The notes: a model not told the origin generated them from the letters alone. DNA of 64,000 nucleotides from Fuerstiella sp. (GCA_022447225.1 JAKVAZ010000016.1:1-64000); one strand, 5' to 3'; positions 1 through 9,783 are shown, counted from the stretch's first letter. Numbers and translations are program-made.

Positions 1-1
1 G

Positions 2-1159
2 TTGGATGTGGAGTGGACATACGCCGTCCACGGACCACCACATTACTCCTCGGGATATCTGATTGATGATGGCCGAAATCGCGTGTACTACACCGGGGAT
101 CACAGTACGACGGAGCGACATCAGGACTTTCCACACAACATGGAGTTTCGCGACATCGATCTGCTGATCCTGCCAGCGCCGATGCAGTACATGGGTGGCG
201 AGCGAGGGGCCAGACTGGCCAATGCGATCGATGCTTCCTTTGTGCTGCCGTCTCATTACGACTCGTATGAACCCGTAGGGTCTGTGCCGGAAGCCCAGGG
301 CATGCCCACAAAAGTTCCACCTGTGCATCCCTTTGTTCTGTCCTCGCGGTACACTAATGATGAACCTTCCGGGGGGAAACTGGCGACCGGTTGGCTGGGG
401 GGAGATCCGGAGATCATGCGAGCTCACATGAAGCATCCGGAGCGACTGGTTCGACCGCTGCAGGGCGAAGGTCTGCACATCAAGGGGCGTGACGGTAAGC
501 TGGTTAGAAATCCAAATCCCCGCCAGCTCTACGATCAGGCGTGGCCCGCGTACGAGAAAATTGAGATTGACGGTGATATTACCGAATGGCAGCGTGCCCG
601 CTGGACCATCAAGCTCCGGCCGCGAAGCCTGACGACATGGGGTACAGACAAGGCACGTTGTGCCGTGCTTTGGGACGAGGAAAATCTCTACGTTGCATTT
701 GATGTCAGAGATGGGGATCTGAAGGGCAGTGTCGAACAGCGAGACGGTTCGGTGTTCGATGACGATTGTGTTGAGGTCAATCTGGATCCTCATGGTGACC
801 GTCCTGAAAAACTGGCTAAAGATGATTACATTTTCACCATGACTGTGGGCAATGTGATGAGTGATGCCAGCGGACCGGGTGAAGATAAGACGTGGAACAG
901 CGGTGTGCGTCATGCCGTTCAGTTGCGTGGTACGCTGAACGACGGCCCTGACGGAGACAGTGGCTACACTGCGGAGATGGCGTTCCCGTGGAAGGACCTT
1001 GGAATAGAGCCAAAGATCGGAATGAAGATTCCGATCGACTTTATCGTTGGTGATCGTGACGACGACCAGAAGCCGTATTACTACGACTGGGCCGAACTTC
1101 GCAGCCCTCAGACACCGGTGAACTGGGGGGAAATTGAACTGGTTGGCCAGGCAGAGTAG
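2..1159 (+). CDS. Metallo-beta-lactamase-fold protein with C-terminal CBM9-like domain (5' partial)
   Basis: The reading frame is open to the window edge, so the N-terminus, with the main HxHxDH metal motif, lies upstream. What remains starts inside a metallo-beta-lactamase fold: YYTGDHS around residues 29-35 matches the conserved TGD strand, and LPSHYDS around 82-88 supplies the late metal-binding His. Residues about 187-383 look like a family 9 carbohydrate-binding or DOMON-type beta-sandwich (IDGDITEW, then CAVLWDEENLYVAFDVRD, then DDDCVEVNLDP). This pairing suggests a hydrolase acting on sugar-linked material, probably exported, but the substrate is unknown. It is followed by two secreted genes in the same direction, probably co-expressed. 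Confidence 0.75.
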   Translation: MDVEWTYAVHGPPHYSSGYLIDDGRNRVYYTGDHSTTERHQDFPHNMEFRDIDLLILPAPMQYMGGERGARLANAIDASFVLPSHYDSYEPVGSVPEAQGMPTKVPPVHPFVLSSRYTNDEPSGGKLATGWLGGDPEIMRAHMKHPERLVRPLQGEGLHIKGRDGKLVRNPNPRQLYDQAWPAYEKIEIDGDITEWQRARWTIKLRPRSLTTWGTDKARCAVLWDEENLYVAFDVRDGDLKGSVEQRDGSVFDDDCVEVNLDPHGDRPEKLAKDDYIFTMTVGNVMSDASGPGEDKTWNSGVRHAVQLRGTLNDGPDGDSGYTAEMAFPWKDLGIEPKIGMKIPIDFIVGDRDDDQKPYYYDWAELRSPQTPVNWGEIELVGQAE

Positions 1160-1270
1160 TTTGGGGCTGTCTGTTTCAGTCACCGAATGAAGGCGAAAGG
1201 CCCGATGCACCGGTTGATTATGTCTTTTGTTGTTCGCACTTCGGGGTTTGTCAGGGAAACAGGAAAGCCG

Positions 1271-2278
1271 ATGAATCGCTATGTTGCAGCCTGCGTGATA
1301 CTGATCAGTATGTCACACGTCTTGAACATCCACGCTGAAGAACTTCCCCGTCTGACGTCTCTGAGCAACAAATCAATTTCCTACAGTCAAATTGAGATGC
1401 CGTATGTTGTCATGAAACGGGGAGACGTGGAGGCGGTGGTCGTGGATAATCGCCCCGTGGATGATGAAGTGCTGCCGAAACATCGAGCCGGATACAGTGG
1501 CGTTGGGTCGCTGACGCGTACTGAGCGTGATGCCAACCTGTTTGTGCCGAGTGTCGCAGGCCTCAATTTTGAGCATATTCATGACGGTACCGTGCAGGAA
1601 CGCAAGGTGCTCTTTGAGCCACGTAACGCTCCCATGCAGCTGCGCAAAGTCGATCGACATACGGTTGAGTTATATCAGGCTCCAACTCCGCACTACGGTC
1701 TGGAGAGTTGCCAGAGGTACCATATGCTGGAGGACGGTACACTGGAACTGACCGTTGAATGTATTCCGCGTCGCAGGACTTTTGCGAACGGCTATATCGG
1801 TTTGTTCTGGGCCAGCTATATTCATCAGCCCCAGTCGCTGGACATTTACTTTATGGGGCGTGAAACCGGCAGGAACTCCGGGAGTCACCGGGTTCGCGGT
1901 GTTACTCCGCGGCACGGAGAGTTGTCGACGCACCTGGGAGTGGACGACGATCGTACGTTTTCCCATGACGAAAAATTTCCGTTGACGCTGGTGTTCAATC
2001 GTTCCAACTACCGTTACACCGACCCGTGGTACTACGGTATCAGCCATGGCATGGCCTTGGTGATGATGTTTCGTCCGCAGGACGGGATTCGGATGGCGCA
2101 GTCTCCTTCCGGTGGCGGTAACGGTAATCCGGCCTGGGATTTTCAGTGTTTCTTTTCGGATTACCAACTCGGTCAGCGATATCAAATCATTATGCGTGCA
2201 ATGTATGTTCCTTATGAGTCTCATGAGCAGATTGAACGTCTGAGTGTGTCTCATCGGAAAGCGCTGGGAGCCAAATGA
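1271..2278 (+). CDS. Secreted protein of unknown function
   Basis: I choose the ATG at 1271 because it follows an AGGAAAG ribosome site and begins a good signal peptide (MNRYVAACVILISMSHVLNI, then HAEE). An in-frame ATG at 1187 would bury that peptide behind 28 extra residues. The 335-residue product has no motif I can assign. It is rich in aromatic and beta-type segments (YIGLFWASYI, DPWYYGISHGMALVMMF), in keeping with an extracytoplasmic beta-sandwich. Its last codons overlap the next gene by four bases (ATGA), so it is translationally coupled to the BNR-repeat protein and probably works on the same substrate. Function is inferred only from context. Confidence 0.75.
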   Translation: MNRYVAACVILISMSHVLNIHAEELPRLTSLSNKSISYSQIEMPYVVMKRGDVEAVVVDNRPVDDEVLPKHRAGYSGVGSLTRTERDANLFVPSVAGLNFEHIHDGTVQERKVLFEPRNAPMQLRKVDRHTVELYQAPTPHYGLESCQRYHMLEDGTLELTVECIPRRRTFANGYIGLFWASYIHQPQSLDIYFMGRETGRNSGSHRVRGVTPRHGELSTHLGVDDDRTFSHDEKFPLTLVFNRSNYRYTDPWYYGISHGMALVMMFRPQDGIRMAQSPSGGGNGNPAWDFQCFFSDYQLGQRYQIIMRAMYVPYESHEQIERLSVSHRKALGAK

Positions 2279-3690
2279 ACCGAACGAGGTCCGGACGGCA
2301 CACCACTCCGACAGTGACGGCAAAGGTGCTTTTTCTGTTGGCGGTCTGCGGACAGTGTGGTGCTGCAGGTGAGTTGGCGACAGAGACGCTGGTCTCGTCG
2401 CGCGGGTGCTGCGCAGCGACTGCCGGAACCGGTAACAAAATCATCACGTACCAGGGAAAAACCCACGTTGCCTGGTTGGATTCAACTGAGGAGGGCTTCT
2501 TCAGTGTTGTGCGAACGCTTGATCGTTCGACCGGAAAATGGTCGCCCACTTACACGCTGGGTCAGGCGCCGGATGATCATGGTCGACCGGCGCTGACGAT
2601 CGACAGTCAGGGATATCTTCACGCGATTTACGGAGTTCATCACAACCGGATTCCGTATCGACGCAGCAGGAGACCCAATGATGCATCGGAGTGGACTGAT
2701 GTGGAAGTCTTCGGAGGCAGGCTGACCTATCCGACTCTTATCTGCGGGCCGGATGATCAGCTGTTTCTCACCGGTCGTTTCGGATGGGAAGGTGTTCGAC
2801 TGTATGTCAGGCCACCAGGTGAAAAATGGACAGATCGGGGGCTGATCATCAGGCGGAACCCGGAATGCATTAGCTACGCCGCCTTTCACGAGGGACTGGC
2901 GTGGGGACCGGACCACAAAACACTTCATCTGTCCTGTCAGTTCTTTCAGGGCAAGTCCGGGAACTCTTTTAACTGGGGTACGGTGCAGTCAGTGAATTAC
3001 ATGGTTTCACGTGACTTCGGACGTACGTGGGAACGTGCCGACGGTTCGCCCGTTGTGATTCCGGCAACTGCCTCAACCATGGACGTTCTTGCTGATGAAG
3101 AGAGTTTCGATCCGAAGCCGGGTCTCAGAAACACAGGTGCGGTGGTTGTGGATTCGAAGAATCGGCCATACGTGCTGTACTATCGAAACACTCCCGCCAA
3201 TCCGGGACAGGTGTTTCTGGTACGGGCGAATCGTGATGGTCAGTGGCAACACCTGCCGCTTCAGGTGGCGATGGACAAATACTATTCCGGATGGGCCGTA
3301 GTTGACTGTCGGGCCGGCTTTACCATTACCGCGGACGATCGTCTCTGTATGGCATTGACCCTGGCTCCGATCGACCATCCTGACGCGCGGTGGGACGGAA
3401 AGCCGCTTGAGCGGTACTTTCACGAACCTGCTTACTGGCAGAATTTCTTTCCCAAAGCCAGACGCATCGGCTGGCTGGAGTCCGGTGACGGCGGCAGGAC
3501 TTTCAACAGTAAAGAAGTCCTGGGGAAAAATCCTGATGTTGCCTGCTTACAGCAGAGCATCGAAATGTCCACCGGATTCAACACCATCCCGGCCGGCGCC
3601 CGTCCAGGTTTACTTTATCACACGGGGGTTTCGTCCAACTTAGATGGACGAACCGTCGACAACGATGTCTTCTACGTGCATGTCAGGTAG
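2275..3690 (+). CDS. Secreted BNR-repeat (sialidase-like) protein
   Basis: A 471-residue protein with an N-terminal signal segment (TVTAKVLFLLAVCGQCGAA). The body resembles BNR-repeat-containing proteins, a six-bladed propeller related to sialidases and glycan lyases: Asp-box-like turns occur at SRDFGRTWERADG (near 245) and ESGDGGRTFNSKE (near 400), with repeated WxD blade motifs. The start ATG overlaps the stop of the preceding secreted gene. A role in binding or cleaving complex polysaccharides outside the cytoplasm fits the neighbours. I cannot identify the catalytic residues, so enzyme activity is not established. Confidence 0.8.
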   Translation: MNRTRSGRHTTPTVTAKVLFLLAVCGQCGAAGELATETLVSSRGCCAATAGTGNKIITYQGKTHVAWLDSTEEGFFSVVRTLDRSTGKWSPTYTLGQAPDDHGRPALTIDSQGYLHAIYGVHHNRIPYRRSRRPNDASEWTDVEVFGGRLTYPTLICGPDDQLFLTGRFGWEGVRLYVRPPGEKWTDRGLIIRRNPECISYAAFHEGLAWGPDHKTLHLSCQFFQGKSGNSFNWGTVQSVNYMVSRDFGRTWERADGSPVVIPATASTMDVLADEESFDPKPGLRNTGAVVVDSKNRPYVLYYRNTPANPGQVFLVRANRDGQWQHLPLQVAMDKYYSGWAVVDCRAGFTITADDRLCMALTLAPIDHPDARWDGKPLERYFHEPAYWQNFFPKARRIGWLESGDGGRTFNSKEVLGKNPDVACLQQSIEMSTGFNTIPAGARPGLLYHTGVSSNLDGRTVDNDVFYVHVR

Positions 3691-3819
3691 CCTTTATCGG
3701 AAGCCAGGGTGATATGTATGTTTCCCAGGAATCCTGGTTTGCGACTCGACCCGGACCTGCATTGACGAAATAATTCTTGGTATGAGTGTGTGTCGGTTCC
3801 GAACTGGTCGAGTCCGCCC

Positions 3820-4347
3820 ATGAATGTTACTTCTGATAAACTGTCCTCACTGCATATTTTTGACGGCCTTACGGAAGATGAGGTGACGGCAGTTCGGCAC
3901 AGTGTGGTGCAAAAATCATTCAACGCGGGTACTCAAATCCTTCAGGAAGGCGCCGGTATCCAGGCACTGTGGCTGATCCTCGAAGGAGAATGTGTTGTCA
4001 GCCGAAGCCGTGATGATGGTGGGGGAGGGCACGAACTGGCCCGGCTGAAACCGGGTGACGTCTTTGGTGAAATGTCCTTTATTCGTAGCGCACCTCATTC
4101 GGCAAACATTTTTACAGTAACTGATGTGCTGACATGTGTCTGGAAACGGGAAGACTATTTGAAACTTGCAGAACAAAGTCCTCATGCCGGATTTCGGATT
4201 GCATCGAATATTGCCGCCGTTCTGGCTGAACGAATTCGTCGAATGGACCATTGGGTCTGTGAATTGATGGCGCGTCCGGACACACAGGCTCACCGTGATG
4301 AATGGGAAAATTTTCGCTCCGCTGTGTATACCAACTGGCAGTTTTGA
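3820..4347 (+). CDS. Single-domain cyclic-nucleotide-binding-like protein
   Basis: The ATG at 3820 is preferred over a GTG ten codons upstream. The 175-residue product is one CRP-type beta-roll: LWLILEGECVVSR near 50-62 and the phosphate-binding cassette GDVFGEMSFIRSAPHSANI near 79-97. No DNA-binding helix-turn-helix follows, so it is not a complete CRP/FNR regulator. The cassette Arg that contacts the nucleotide phosphate in cAMP-binding members is His93 here, so ligand binding is doubtful. The C-terminal 50 residues are helical. It lies 33 bases before proA and could share a transcript, though no functional link is evident. Confidence 0.8.
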   Translation: MNVTSDKLSSLHIFDGLTEDEVTAVRHSVVQKSFNAGTQILQEGAGIQALWLILEGECVVSRSRDDGGGGHELARLKPGDVFGEMSFIRSAPHSANIFTVTDVLTCVWKREDYLKLAEQSPHAGFRIASNIAAVLAERIRRMDHWVCELMARPDTQAHRDEWENFRSAVYTNWQF

Positions 4348-4380
4348 GTTCGGTGTTTCGATTTGGATGAGGTGAATCCT

Positions 4381-5649
4381 ATGGCACAGGTCACGACCGA
4401 GCTGAATGTTTATGCCACGGAGGTTGCCCAGAGGGCCCGTGTGGCGGCGCAGCAACTGGCTACTGCGACAGGTGAACGAAAGCTCAGCTGGTTGAAGCGA
4501 GTCGCCGTCGCACTGCGGGAAAACTCCGCAGAGATCCTTGCCGCAAATGAAGTTGATGTTACCACAGCTGAAGCGAACGGAACCACGGGTGCCATGGTTG
4601 ATCGGCTGCGGTTGACAGAAGATCGTCTGGCCGCAGTCGGCGATTCTGTGGTGGAGATCGGGCAGTTACCGGATCCGGTTGGCGAAATCATGGAAAGCTG
4701 TCGCCGACCGAACGGTTTACTGGTTACGAAAGTCCGTGTTCCGCTGGGTGTTGTCTTTTTTATCTATGAGTCACGTCCAAACGTGACAGTTGATGCAGCT
4801 GCTCTGTGCGTGAAAAGTGGCAATGCTGTCATCCTGAGAGGTGGTAGTGAAGCCCGGAACAGTAATCAGGCACTGCACCGTGTCCTGGTAGAGTGTCTGG
4901 AGCAGGAAAGGTTGCCGGGGGATGCTGTGCAGCTGGTGGAAATGACAGACCGCAAAGCTGTCGGTGAATTTCTGAAGCTTGGCAACCTGATCGATGTTAC
5001 GGTGCCTCGGGGTGGTCGTTCTTTGATTCAGCGTGTGGCAGCAGAAGCGACGATGCCGGTAATCAAACATTTCGACGGTGTTTGCCACGTGTATGTCGAT
5101 GCATCTGCTGACCAAAAAATGGCAACAGACATTGTGATCAACAGCAAATGTCACCGTCCTGGTGTTTGCAATGCGGCGGAGTCATTGTTGATTCACAAAG
5201 AAGCAGCGGCGAAGTTCTGGCCGGTTCTGGCTTTGCGTCTCCAGGAAGCAGGCGTTGAATTACGCTGCTGTCCGGCAAGCGCCAGAGGGATTGACAATGC
5301 ACAGCCTGCCACAGATGAGGATTATGCGGCTGAATTTCTGGATTTGATCCTGTCAGTCAAAGTCGTTGATTCCGTGAATGATGCGATTGACCACATCAGA
5401 AAATTCGGGTCCGGTCATACCGAGTCAATCGTGACGCAGGATCTTAATTCCGCAAATCTTTTTCAGGATCAGGTGGATTCTTCAGCTGTGATGGTGAATG
5501 CCAGTACACGGTTCAATGACGGTGGCGAGTTTGGCCTTGGTGCGGAAATTGGGATCAGCACCGACCGATTCCATGCCCGAGGTCCGTGTGGCCTGCGCGA
5601 AATCACAAGCTACAAATATGTTGTGCACGGCACGGGACAGATTCGCTGA
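4381..5649 (+). CDS. proA: Gamma-glutamyl phosphate reductase
   Basis: Reduces L-glutamyl 5-phosphate to glutamate 5-semialdehyde with NADPH, the second step of proline synthesis, in the cytoplasm. The 422-residue protein has normal ProA length and an aldehyde-dehydrogenase fold: VPLGVVFFIYESRPNVTVDA, then AVILRGGSEARNSN for nucleotide binding, and the catalytic Cys263 in HRPGVCNAAE. GEFGLGAEIGIST near the C-terminus is also typical. The ATG at 4381 has a GAGG ribosome site nine bases upstream. A TTG six codons earlier is a less likely start. proB is not in the window. It converges on the following oxidoreductase with a 60-base gap. Confidence 0.96.
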   Translation: MAQVTTELNVYATEVAQRARVAAQQLATATGERKLSWLKRVAVALRENSAEILAANEVDVTTAEANGTTGAMVDRLRLTEDRLAAVGDSVVEIGQLPDPVGEIMESCRRPNGLLVTKVRVPLGVVFFIYESRPNVTVDAAALCVKSGNAVILRGGSEARNSNQALHRVLVECLEQERLPGDAVQLVEMTDRKAVGEFLKLGNLIDVTVPRGGRSLIQRVAAEATMPVIKHFDGVCHVYVDASADQKMATDIVINSKCHRPGVCNAAESLLIHKEAAAKFWPVLALRLQEAGVELRCCPASARGIDNAQPATDEDYAAEFLDLILSVKVVDSVNDAIDHIRKFGSGHTESIVTQDLNSANLFQDQVDSSAVMVNASTRFNDGGEFGLGAEIGISTDRFHARGPCGLREITSYKYVVHGTGQIR

Positions 5650-5709
5650 ACCGGATCCCCGTTGGTATATCGTTGACCTGGCTGGACGAAACGTCACCGA
5701 AAAATTCTA

Positions 5710-7221
5710 TTAGCCCGTCCACCACAGCCATTTGCCGATCAGTGATTTGACGAACGGCGTGAGGCGTGTTCTGTTGTACATATCACCGATTCGACGAATT
5801 GCTTCTGTCTGAGTGGGGTAGGGGTGTATGGAACCGGCAATTCTGCGAAGGCCGATGCCGTTGTTCATTGCCAGAGTGATTTCTGAAATCATGTCTCCGG
5901 CACTGCCGGCCACGATGGTTGCTCCGAGGATTTTATCTTTGCCTCTGGCTGTGTGAACGCGAACGAATCCGTCTTCTTCACCTTCCAGAACTGCCCGGTC
6001 AACATCGCTGAACTCCAGCGTATAGGTTTCGACGGGAATGTTTGTTATGGCAGCTTCATCGGCGGACAGACCGACTTGAGCGATTTCCGGTGTGGTATAT
6101 GTTGCCCGCGGAATCAAAAGAGAGCTCGCCCGGTTACGCCCCATAAACAGTGCGTTACTGACGACGTTTCTTGCCAGAAAGTCGGCTGAGTGTGTGAACC
6201 TGTGTTTCGAACAGATATCGCCTGCGGCGTAGATGGCGGGGTTTGTCGTTTGCAGTCGGTCGTTGACTTCGACTCCGTTTTCGTCGAACTTTACACCAAC
6301 TGTTTCGAGGCCAAGACCGCAGGTGTTCGCAGTTCTTCCTGCGGCGATGAGCAATGCATCAACTGTCCGGTCGTAAGTTGTGTTGTGGGACTGTACGGAC
6401 AGATGAATCCGGGCTCCGTCCCTGCGGAGTTGAGTTTCTTTGCTGCAGCACAGCAGGTTGACGCCGTCATTGATCATGGATTTTTTAACGATGGCGGCAG
6501 CGTCTGGATCTTCCCGAGGAAGAATTCCGTGACTGGTTTCTACGAGAAATACCTCTGAACCAAATTGAGCAAAACTCTGTGCCAGTTCGCAGCCGATCGG
6601 ACCTGCACCGATGATGCCAAATCGACGTGGCAGTTGGGTGAGTGAAAAAACTGTTTCATTCGTCAGGTACGGAACCTCGTCAATCCCCGGGATGGGTGGA
6701 ATTGATGCACGTGTTCCCGTACAGATGATTGCCTTTCTGAATTTAAGAGTTGTATTACCAACCTGCAGGGCGTCAGAAGCGGTGAATTTTCCTGATCCCA
6801 GAAACACATCGATGCCAAGGTCACGAAATCGCGCTGCAGAATCATTAGGTGCAATTCGCGATCGGAGTTTTCGCATACGACGCATTACGTCTGCAAAGTC
6901 CACATGAACACCATCAGGGACATGCACACCAAATTCACCGGATCTGCGAATGACTGCTGCCCTGCGAGCCGCGCTGATGATCCCTTTGGAAGGCACGCAA
7001 CCTGTGTTAAGGCAGTCACCTCCCATCAGATCACGTTCAATCAATGCGACTTTGGCTCCAAGACCCGCTGCACTGGCAGCGGCTACCAGACCGGCAGGTC
7101 CTGCTCCGATTACGACCAGGTGATAGCGTCCGGCAGGTGTCGGGTTTTGCCAGTTGGTCGGGTGGACGCTGGCTTCGAGCTGCCGGTTGAATTTGTCGTG
7201 TGGTTCCAGTTGCGGGAGCAT
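5710..7221 (-). CDS. FAD-dependent pyridine nucleotide-disulfide oxidoreductase (mercuric reductase-like)
   Basis: A 503-residue class I flavoprotein disulfide reductase. FAD site VVIGAGPAGLVAAASAAGLG near 36-55, redox disulfide GGDCLNTGCVPSKG near 67-80, NAD(P) site FGIIGAGPIGCELAQSF near 200, second FAD motif IYAAGDIC near 335, and the C-terminal HPYPTQTEAI that provides the His-Glu pair. Annotation pipelines often call this family mercuric reductase, but there is no N-terminal metal-binding domain and no C-terminal Cys pair (it ends KWLWWTG), so mercury reduction is unlikely. Dihydrolipoamide or another disulfide is a better guess. It is monocistronic on the minus strand. Confidence 0.9.
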   Translation of the reverse strand: MLPQLEPHDKFNRQLEASVHPTNWQNPTPAGRYHLVVIGAGPAGLVAAASAAGLGAKVALIERDLMGGDCLNTGCVPSKGIISAARRAAVIRRSGEFGVHVPDGVHVDFADVMRRMRKLRSRIAPNDSAARFRDLGIDVFLGSGKFTASDALQVGNTTLKFRKAIICTGTRASIPPIPGIDEVPYLTNETVFSLTQLPRRFGIIGAGPIGCELAQSFAQFGSEVFLVETSHGILPREDPDAAAIVKKSMINDGVNLLCCSKETQLRRDGARIHLSVQSHNTTYDRTVDALLIAAGRTANTCGLGLETVGVKFDENGVEVNDRLQTTNPAIYAAGDICSKHRFTHSADFLARNVVSNALFMGRNRASSLLIPRATYTTPEIAQVGLSADEAAITNIPVETYTLEFSDVDRAVLEGEEDGFVRVHTARGKDKILGATIVAGSAGDMISEITLAMNNGIGLRRIAGSIHPYPTQTEAIRRIGDMYNRTRLTPFVKSLIGKWLWWTG

Positions 7222-7933
7222 TTCACTTCTTTCCCAGGTCGGATTAATCGTTGAATGCCCGAATTGTCAGAAATATTGCGATTCTCAGGCAAAGGAACAG
7301 TACACCCGCTTTTCCCGAATTGTTCGGTGACTCTGTTCACCAGATCCCGAAATGTTTTTAGCTGGACGATTGCCAGGATCAATTACTCACCAGACAGTGA
7401 TGGCGTCCACAATGACGATGGATTCGTTGCAGGATTGGCTGCCGGCAGCCGAAATAAATTGAATGGCCGGTGTCAATCGGTTCTACTGCCATTCCGGCGG
7501 GGTGAAAGAGAGAACTTTGTTGGCAAAATCAGTGGATTTACCGGATGATGAGTGTCCACATGAGCCGGGAACGCAGTTGAACAATGACTGACAGGACGAA
7601 GAGGAGCCAGAGTCAGTAATTTGACCGAAATGACGTTGCGGTACAGATGTCTGACCTGTTTTCCACGACGATGGCGTTGCAGATCTGAAGCTGCCGATGA
7701 TACGGACTGGCAAATCAGTTCAGTGAGGCTGCTGAGGCGACTTTTTGACCGATTTTGAGTCACGACTTCGCAGATTTGTCAAAAGCAGATAATACCGTTT
7801 TTGCTTCCGGTTTCGATTTTTGGAGATCCGATCGAACCCACTGGACTTAGTGATTCCGTCACCGTTATACTGGTTCGTTCGAATTTAGACACGATCTGCA
7901 TAGTTGTCGACGCACCTGTGCAAGGATATGAAT
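7222..7933. other. Intergenic stretch before rpmI
   Basis: Both strands contain short open frames of about 60-97 codons, but none has a ribosome site, a recognisable domain or codon use like its neighbours. A GC-rich palindrome GGCTGCCGGCAGCC lies near 7437-7450. The only clear signal is the rpmI promoter at 7842-7871. I saw no tRNA, no infC and no mobile element remnant. Confidence 0.6.
7842..7871 (+). promoter_or_regulatory. Putative sigma-70 promoter of rpmI-rplT
   Basis: TGGACT (7842-7847) and TATACT (7866-7871) are separated by 18 bases. They match four of six and five of six consensus positions. The predicted start is about 55 bases before the rpmI ATG, which leaves a short leader. Seen directly in sequence; use as a promoter is inferred. 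Confidence 0.5.
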
Positions 7934-8134
7934 ATGCCGAAGCAGAAGACTCACAAAGGGATGAAGCGTCGCTTTAAGGTGACCGCATCCGGAAAAGCTA
8001 AGCACCGAAGTGCGTTTCGAGGCCATTTGTTGAGTCATAAGAATGGCAAGCGAAAGCGTCACCTCCGTAATAGCGGCATTGTTGTCGGTACGGAAGCACG
8101 AAGTATCGTCGAGGCGTTGCGCCCGTCGCTGTAG
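7934..8134 (+). CDS. rpmI: 50S ribosomal protein L35
   Basis: A 66-residue basic protein opening [20 protein letters not shown], the L35 signature, then [16 protein letters not shown] and KRKRHLR. It is a structural component of the large ribosomal subunit. The ATG at 7934 follows AAGGA at 7922. An in-frame upstream start would add ten residues not seen in the family. It is followed by rplT after about 106 bases, the usual order, but infC, which normally precedes rpmI, is absent here. Confidence 0.97.
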   Translation: MPKQKTHKGMKRRFKVTASGKAKHRSAFRGHLLSHKNGKRKRHLRNSGIVVGTEARSIVEALRPSL

Positions 8135-8199
8135 CAGCCAGTGGTCATTTAGAAATTGATTTACTTCGAATTGGGATGATTATCGGAGTGATGGTGAAT

Positions 8200-8218
8200 T
8201 AAAACCTGCAGGGTTTTA
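8200..8218 (+). promoter_or_regulatory. Small hairpin before rplT ribosome site
   Basis: TAAAACC and GGTTTTA form a perfect seven-base stem with a five-base loop, ending four bases before the GGGAG ribosome site of rplT. L20 represses its own operon through leader structures in well-studied bacteria, so this could be a small control element. A simple spacer structure is equally possible. Confidence 0.3.
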
Positions 8219-8240
8219 TTGCCGGGAGTTGGTTTGGATC

Positions 8241-8594
8241 ATGCGAGTTCGAATTGGAAAAGCGAGGCGACGTTCCAAGAAACGTCTCTTCAAGGAAGCA
8301 CGTGGCAATGTGGGAGGCCGCAGCAGGCTCTTGCGCACTGTCAAGGAAACGGTTGTCCGCTCACGAGCTTATGCCTATCGTGATCGCCGGGTTCGCAAAC
8401 GCATGTTCAGGCAGCTGTGGATTACGAGACTCTCTGCTGCCTGCCGACAGCGAGGGATTTCGTATTCCGAGTTTATCCACGGTTTGCATGCGGCTGAAAT
8501 CGAACTTAATCGTAAGTCACTCAGCGAATTGGCTGTTCTGGAGCCAAGCGTTTTTGATGAGGTTGTGGATGCGGTCAAAGCTGCGGCTGCCTGA
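8241..8594 (+). CDS. rplT: 50S ribosomal protein L20
   Basis: A 117-residue protein with family length and signatures: basic N-terminus ([20 protein letters not shown]), then [20 protein letters not shown] and [22 protein letters not shown]. It binds 23S rRNA early in large-subunit assembly. The ATG at 8241 has GGGAG upstream. A TTG four codons earlier is less likely. The first residues read MRVRIGK rather than the common MPRVKRG. It shares the rpmI promoter and lies upstream of pheS in the same direction. Confidence 0.97.
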   Translation: MRVRIGKARRRSKKRLFKEARGNVGGRSRLLRTVKETVVRSRAYAYRDRRVRKRMFRQLWITRLSAACRQRGISYSEFIHGLHAAEIELNRKSLSELAVLEPSVFDEVVDAVKAAAA

Positions 8595-8778
8595 ATCTTC
8601 CCAGCCTGTATGACTTCCTGCACTTCATTGGTCGCGCCGTTTGGTCATTTGCGCAGATGCTTGGTTGTTGTGCGCCCTCGAATGCACACTGTTGTACGAG
8701 GTGTTGTGGACCGTTGACCTTGTGGCTGATATGTTTTGCTGACGACCTCACTCATCGCCCCGTTCCGATTGCCCGACG

Positions 8779-9783
8779 ATGGACATACTCAAGGCATTTG
8801 ACGAATACGAATCGGCCGCACTGTCTGCCATAGATGCGACCACGTCCCCGGAGCAGCTTGAACAGGTTCGCGTAGAGTTTTTGGGACAGAAAAAGGGCAA
8901 ACTTCGTGAACTTCAGTCGCTGATTGGCAAGGCGTCGAAGGAAGAGAAGCCGGCGGTCGGTAAACGGTTTAACGAAGTTCGAACGCGTGTTGGCCTTCAT
9001 TTGGAGACACATTCAACTTCCATCGCGTCGCAAACATTGGTGAAAGAATCGTCATTTGATGTCACACTGCCAGGCACGATTCCTCGTCTTGGGACGCTGC
9101 ATCCGGTGACGAAGACAATCGTACGATTTCGCGAACTGATGGGACGCTTTGGATTTGAAGTCGTGGAAGGTCCGGAACTGGAAGATGAACGCCACAACTT
9201 TGAAGCGCTGAATATTCCTGACGACCATCCTGCCCGTGATCCACTCGATAATTTCTATATAGCGACAGCGAATGCCGGATCAGATGGTCCGGTGTTGCTG
9301 AGAAGTCAGACTTCGACAGTTCAAATTCGGACAATGGAGCAGCAACCGCCTCCGATTCGGATCGTTTCTCTGGGACGTGTTTACCGTCCGGATGCAATCG
9401 ACCCGACACATTCGTGTATGTTCCATCAGATGGAAGGGCTGATGGTCGATCGTCATGTCACCATGGCCCAGCTCAAGACGCTGCTAACCCTGTTTGCTCG
9501 TTCGTTCCTTGGCCCTGACGTGAAAATTCGGTTTCGTCCATCGTTTTTTCCCTTCACGGAACCGTCTGTGGAGGTGGACATGAAGTGGGGGGATTCGTGG
9601 ATGGAAATTGGTGGGGCCGGAATGGTGGATACCAATGTCTTCAGAGCAGTTGGCTATGATTCCGAAGAAGTGAGCGGGTTTGCCTTCGGTCTGGGCATTG
9701 AGCGTTTCTGTATGAAACACTTCGAGGTGGATGATATTCGGCGATTCTATGAGAACGACATCCGTTTCCTCAGCCAGCTCTAA
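8779..9783 (+). CDS. pheS: Phenylalanine--tRNA ligase alpha subunit
   Basis: Charges tRNA-Phe as the catalytic subunit of the alpha2-beta2 class II synthetase. The 334-residue length is normal. An N-terminal coiled arm (1-90) precedes the catalytic core: [19 protein letters not shown] (motif 1 region), [20 protein letters not shown] (motif 2, near 195-214), and [13 protein letters not shown] near 305 (motif 3). The beta subunit gene pheT, which usually follows directly, is not downstream; a minus-strand gene is found instead. The 184-base gap after rplT may hold its own start signals, though I see no strong promoter. Confidence 0.96.
   Translation: MDILKAFDEYESAALSAIDATTSPEQLEQVRVEFLGQKKGKLRELQSLIGKASKEEKPAVGKRFNEVRTRVGLHLETHSTSIASQTLVKESSFDVTLPGTIPRLGTLHPVTKTIVRFRELMGRFGFEVVEGPELEDERHNFEALNIPDDHPARDPLDNFYIATANAGSDGPVLLRSQTSTVQIRTMEQQPPPIRIVSLGRVYRPDAIDPTHSCMFHQMEGLMVDRHVTMAQLKTLLTLFARSFLGPDVKIRFRPSFFPFTEPSVEVDMKWGDSWMEIGGAGMVDTNVFRAVGYDSEEVSGFAFGLGIERFCMKHFEVDDIRRFYENDIRFLSQL

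Noticed and set aside
5710-7221. Mercury resistance reading of the flavin oxidoreductase
   Set aside because: No C-terminal Cys pair, no metal-binding head and no mer genes nearby.
7255-7763. Short ORFs on both strands between the oxidoreductase and rpmI
   Set aside because: They overlap each other, lack ribosome sites and show no domain.
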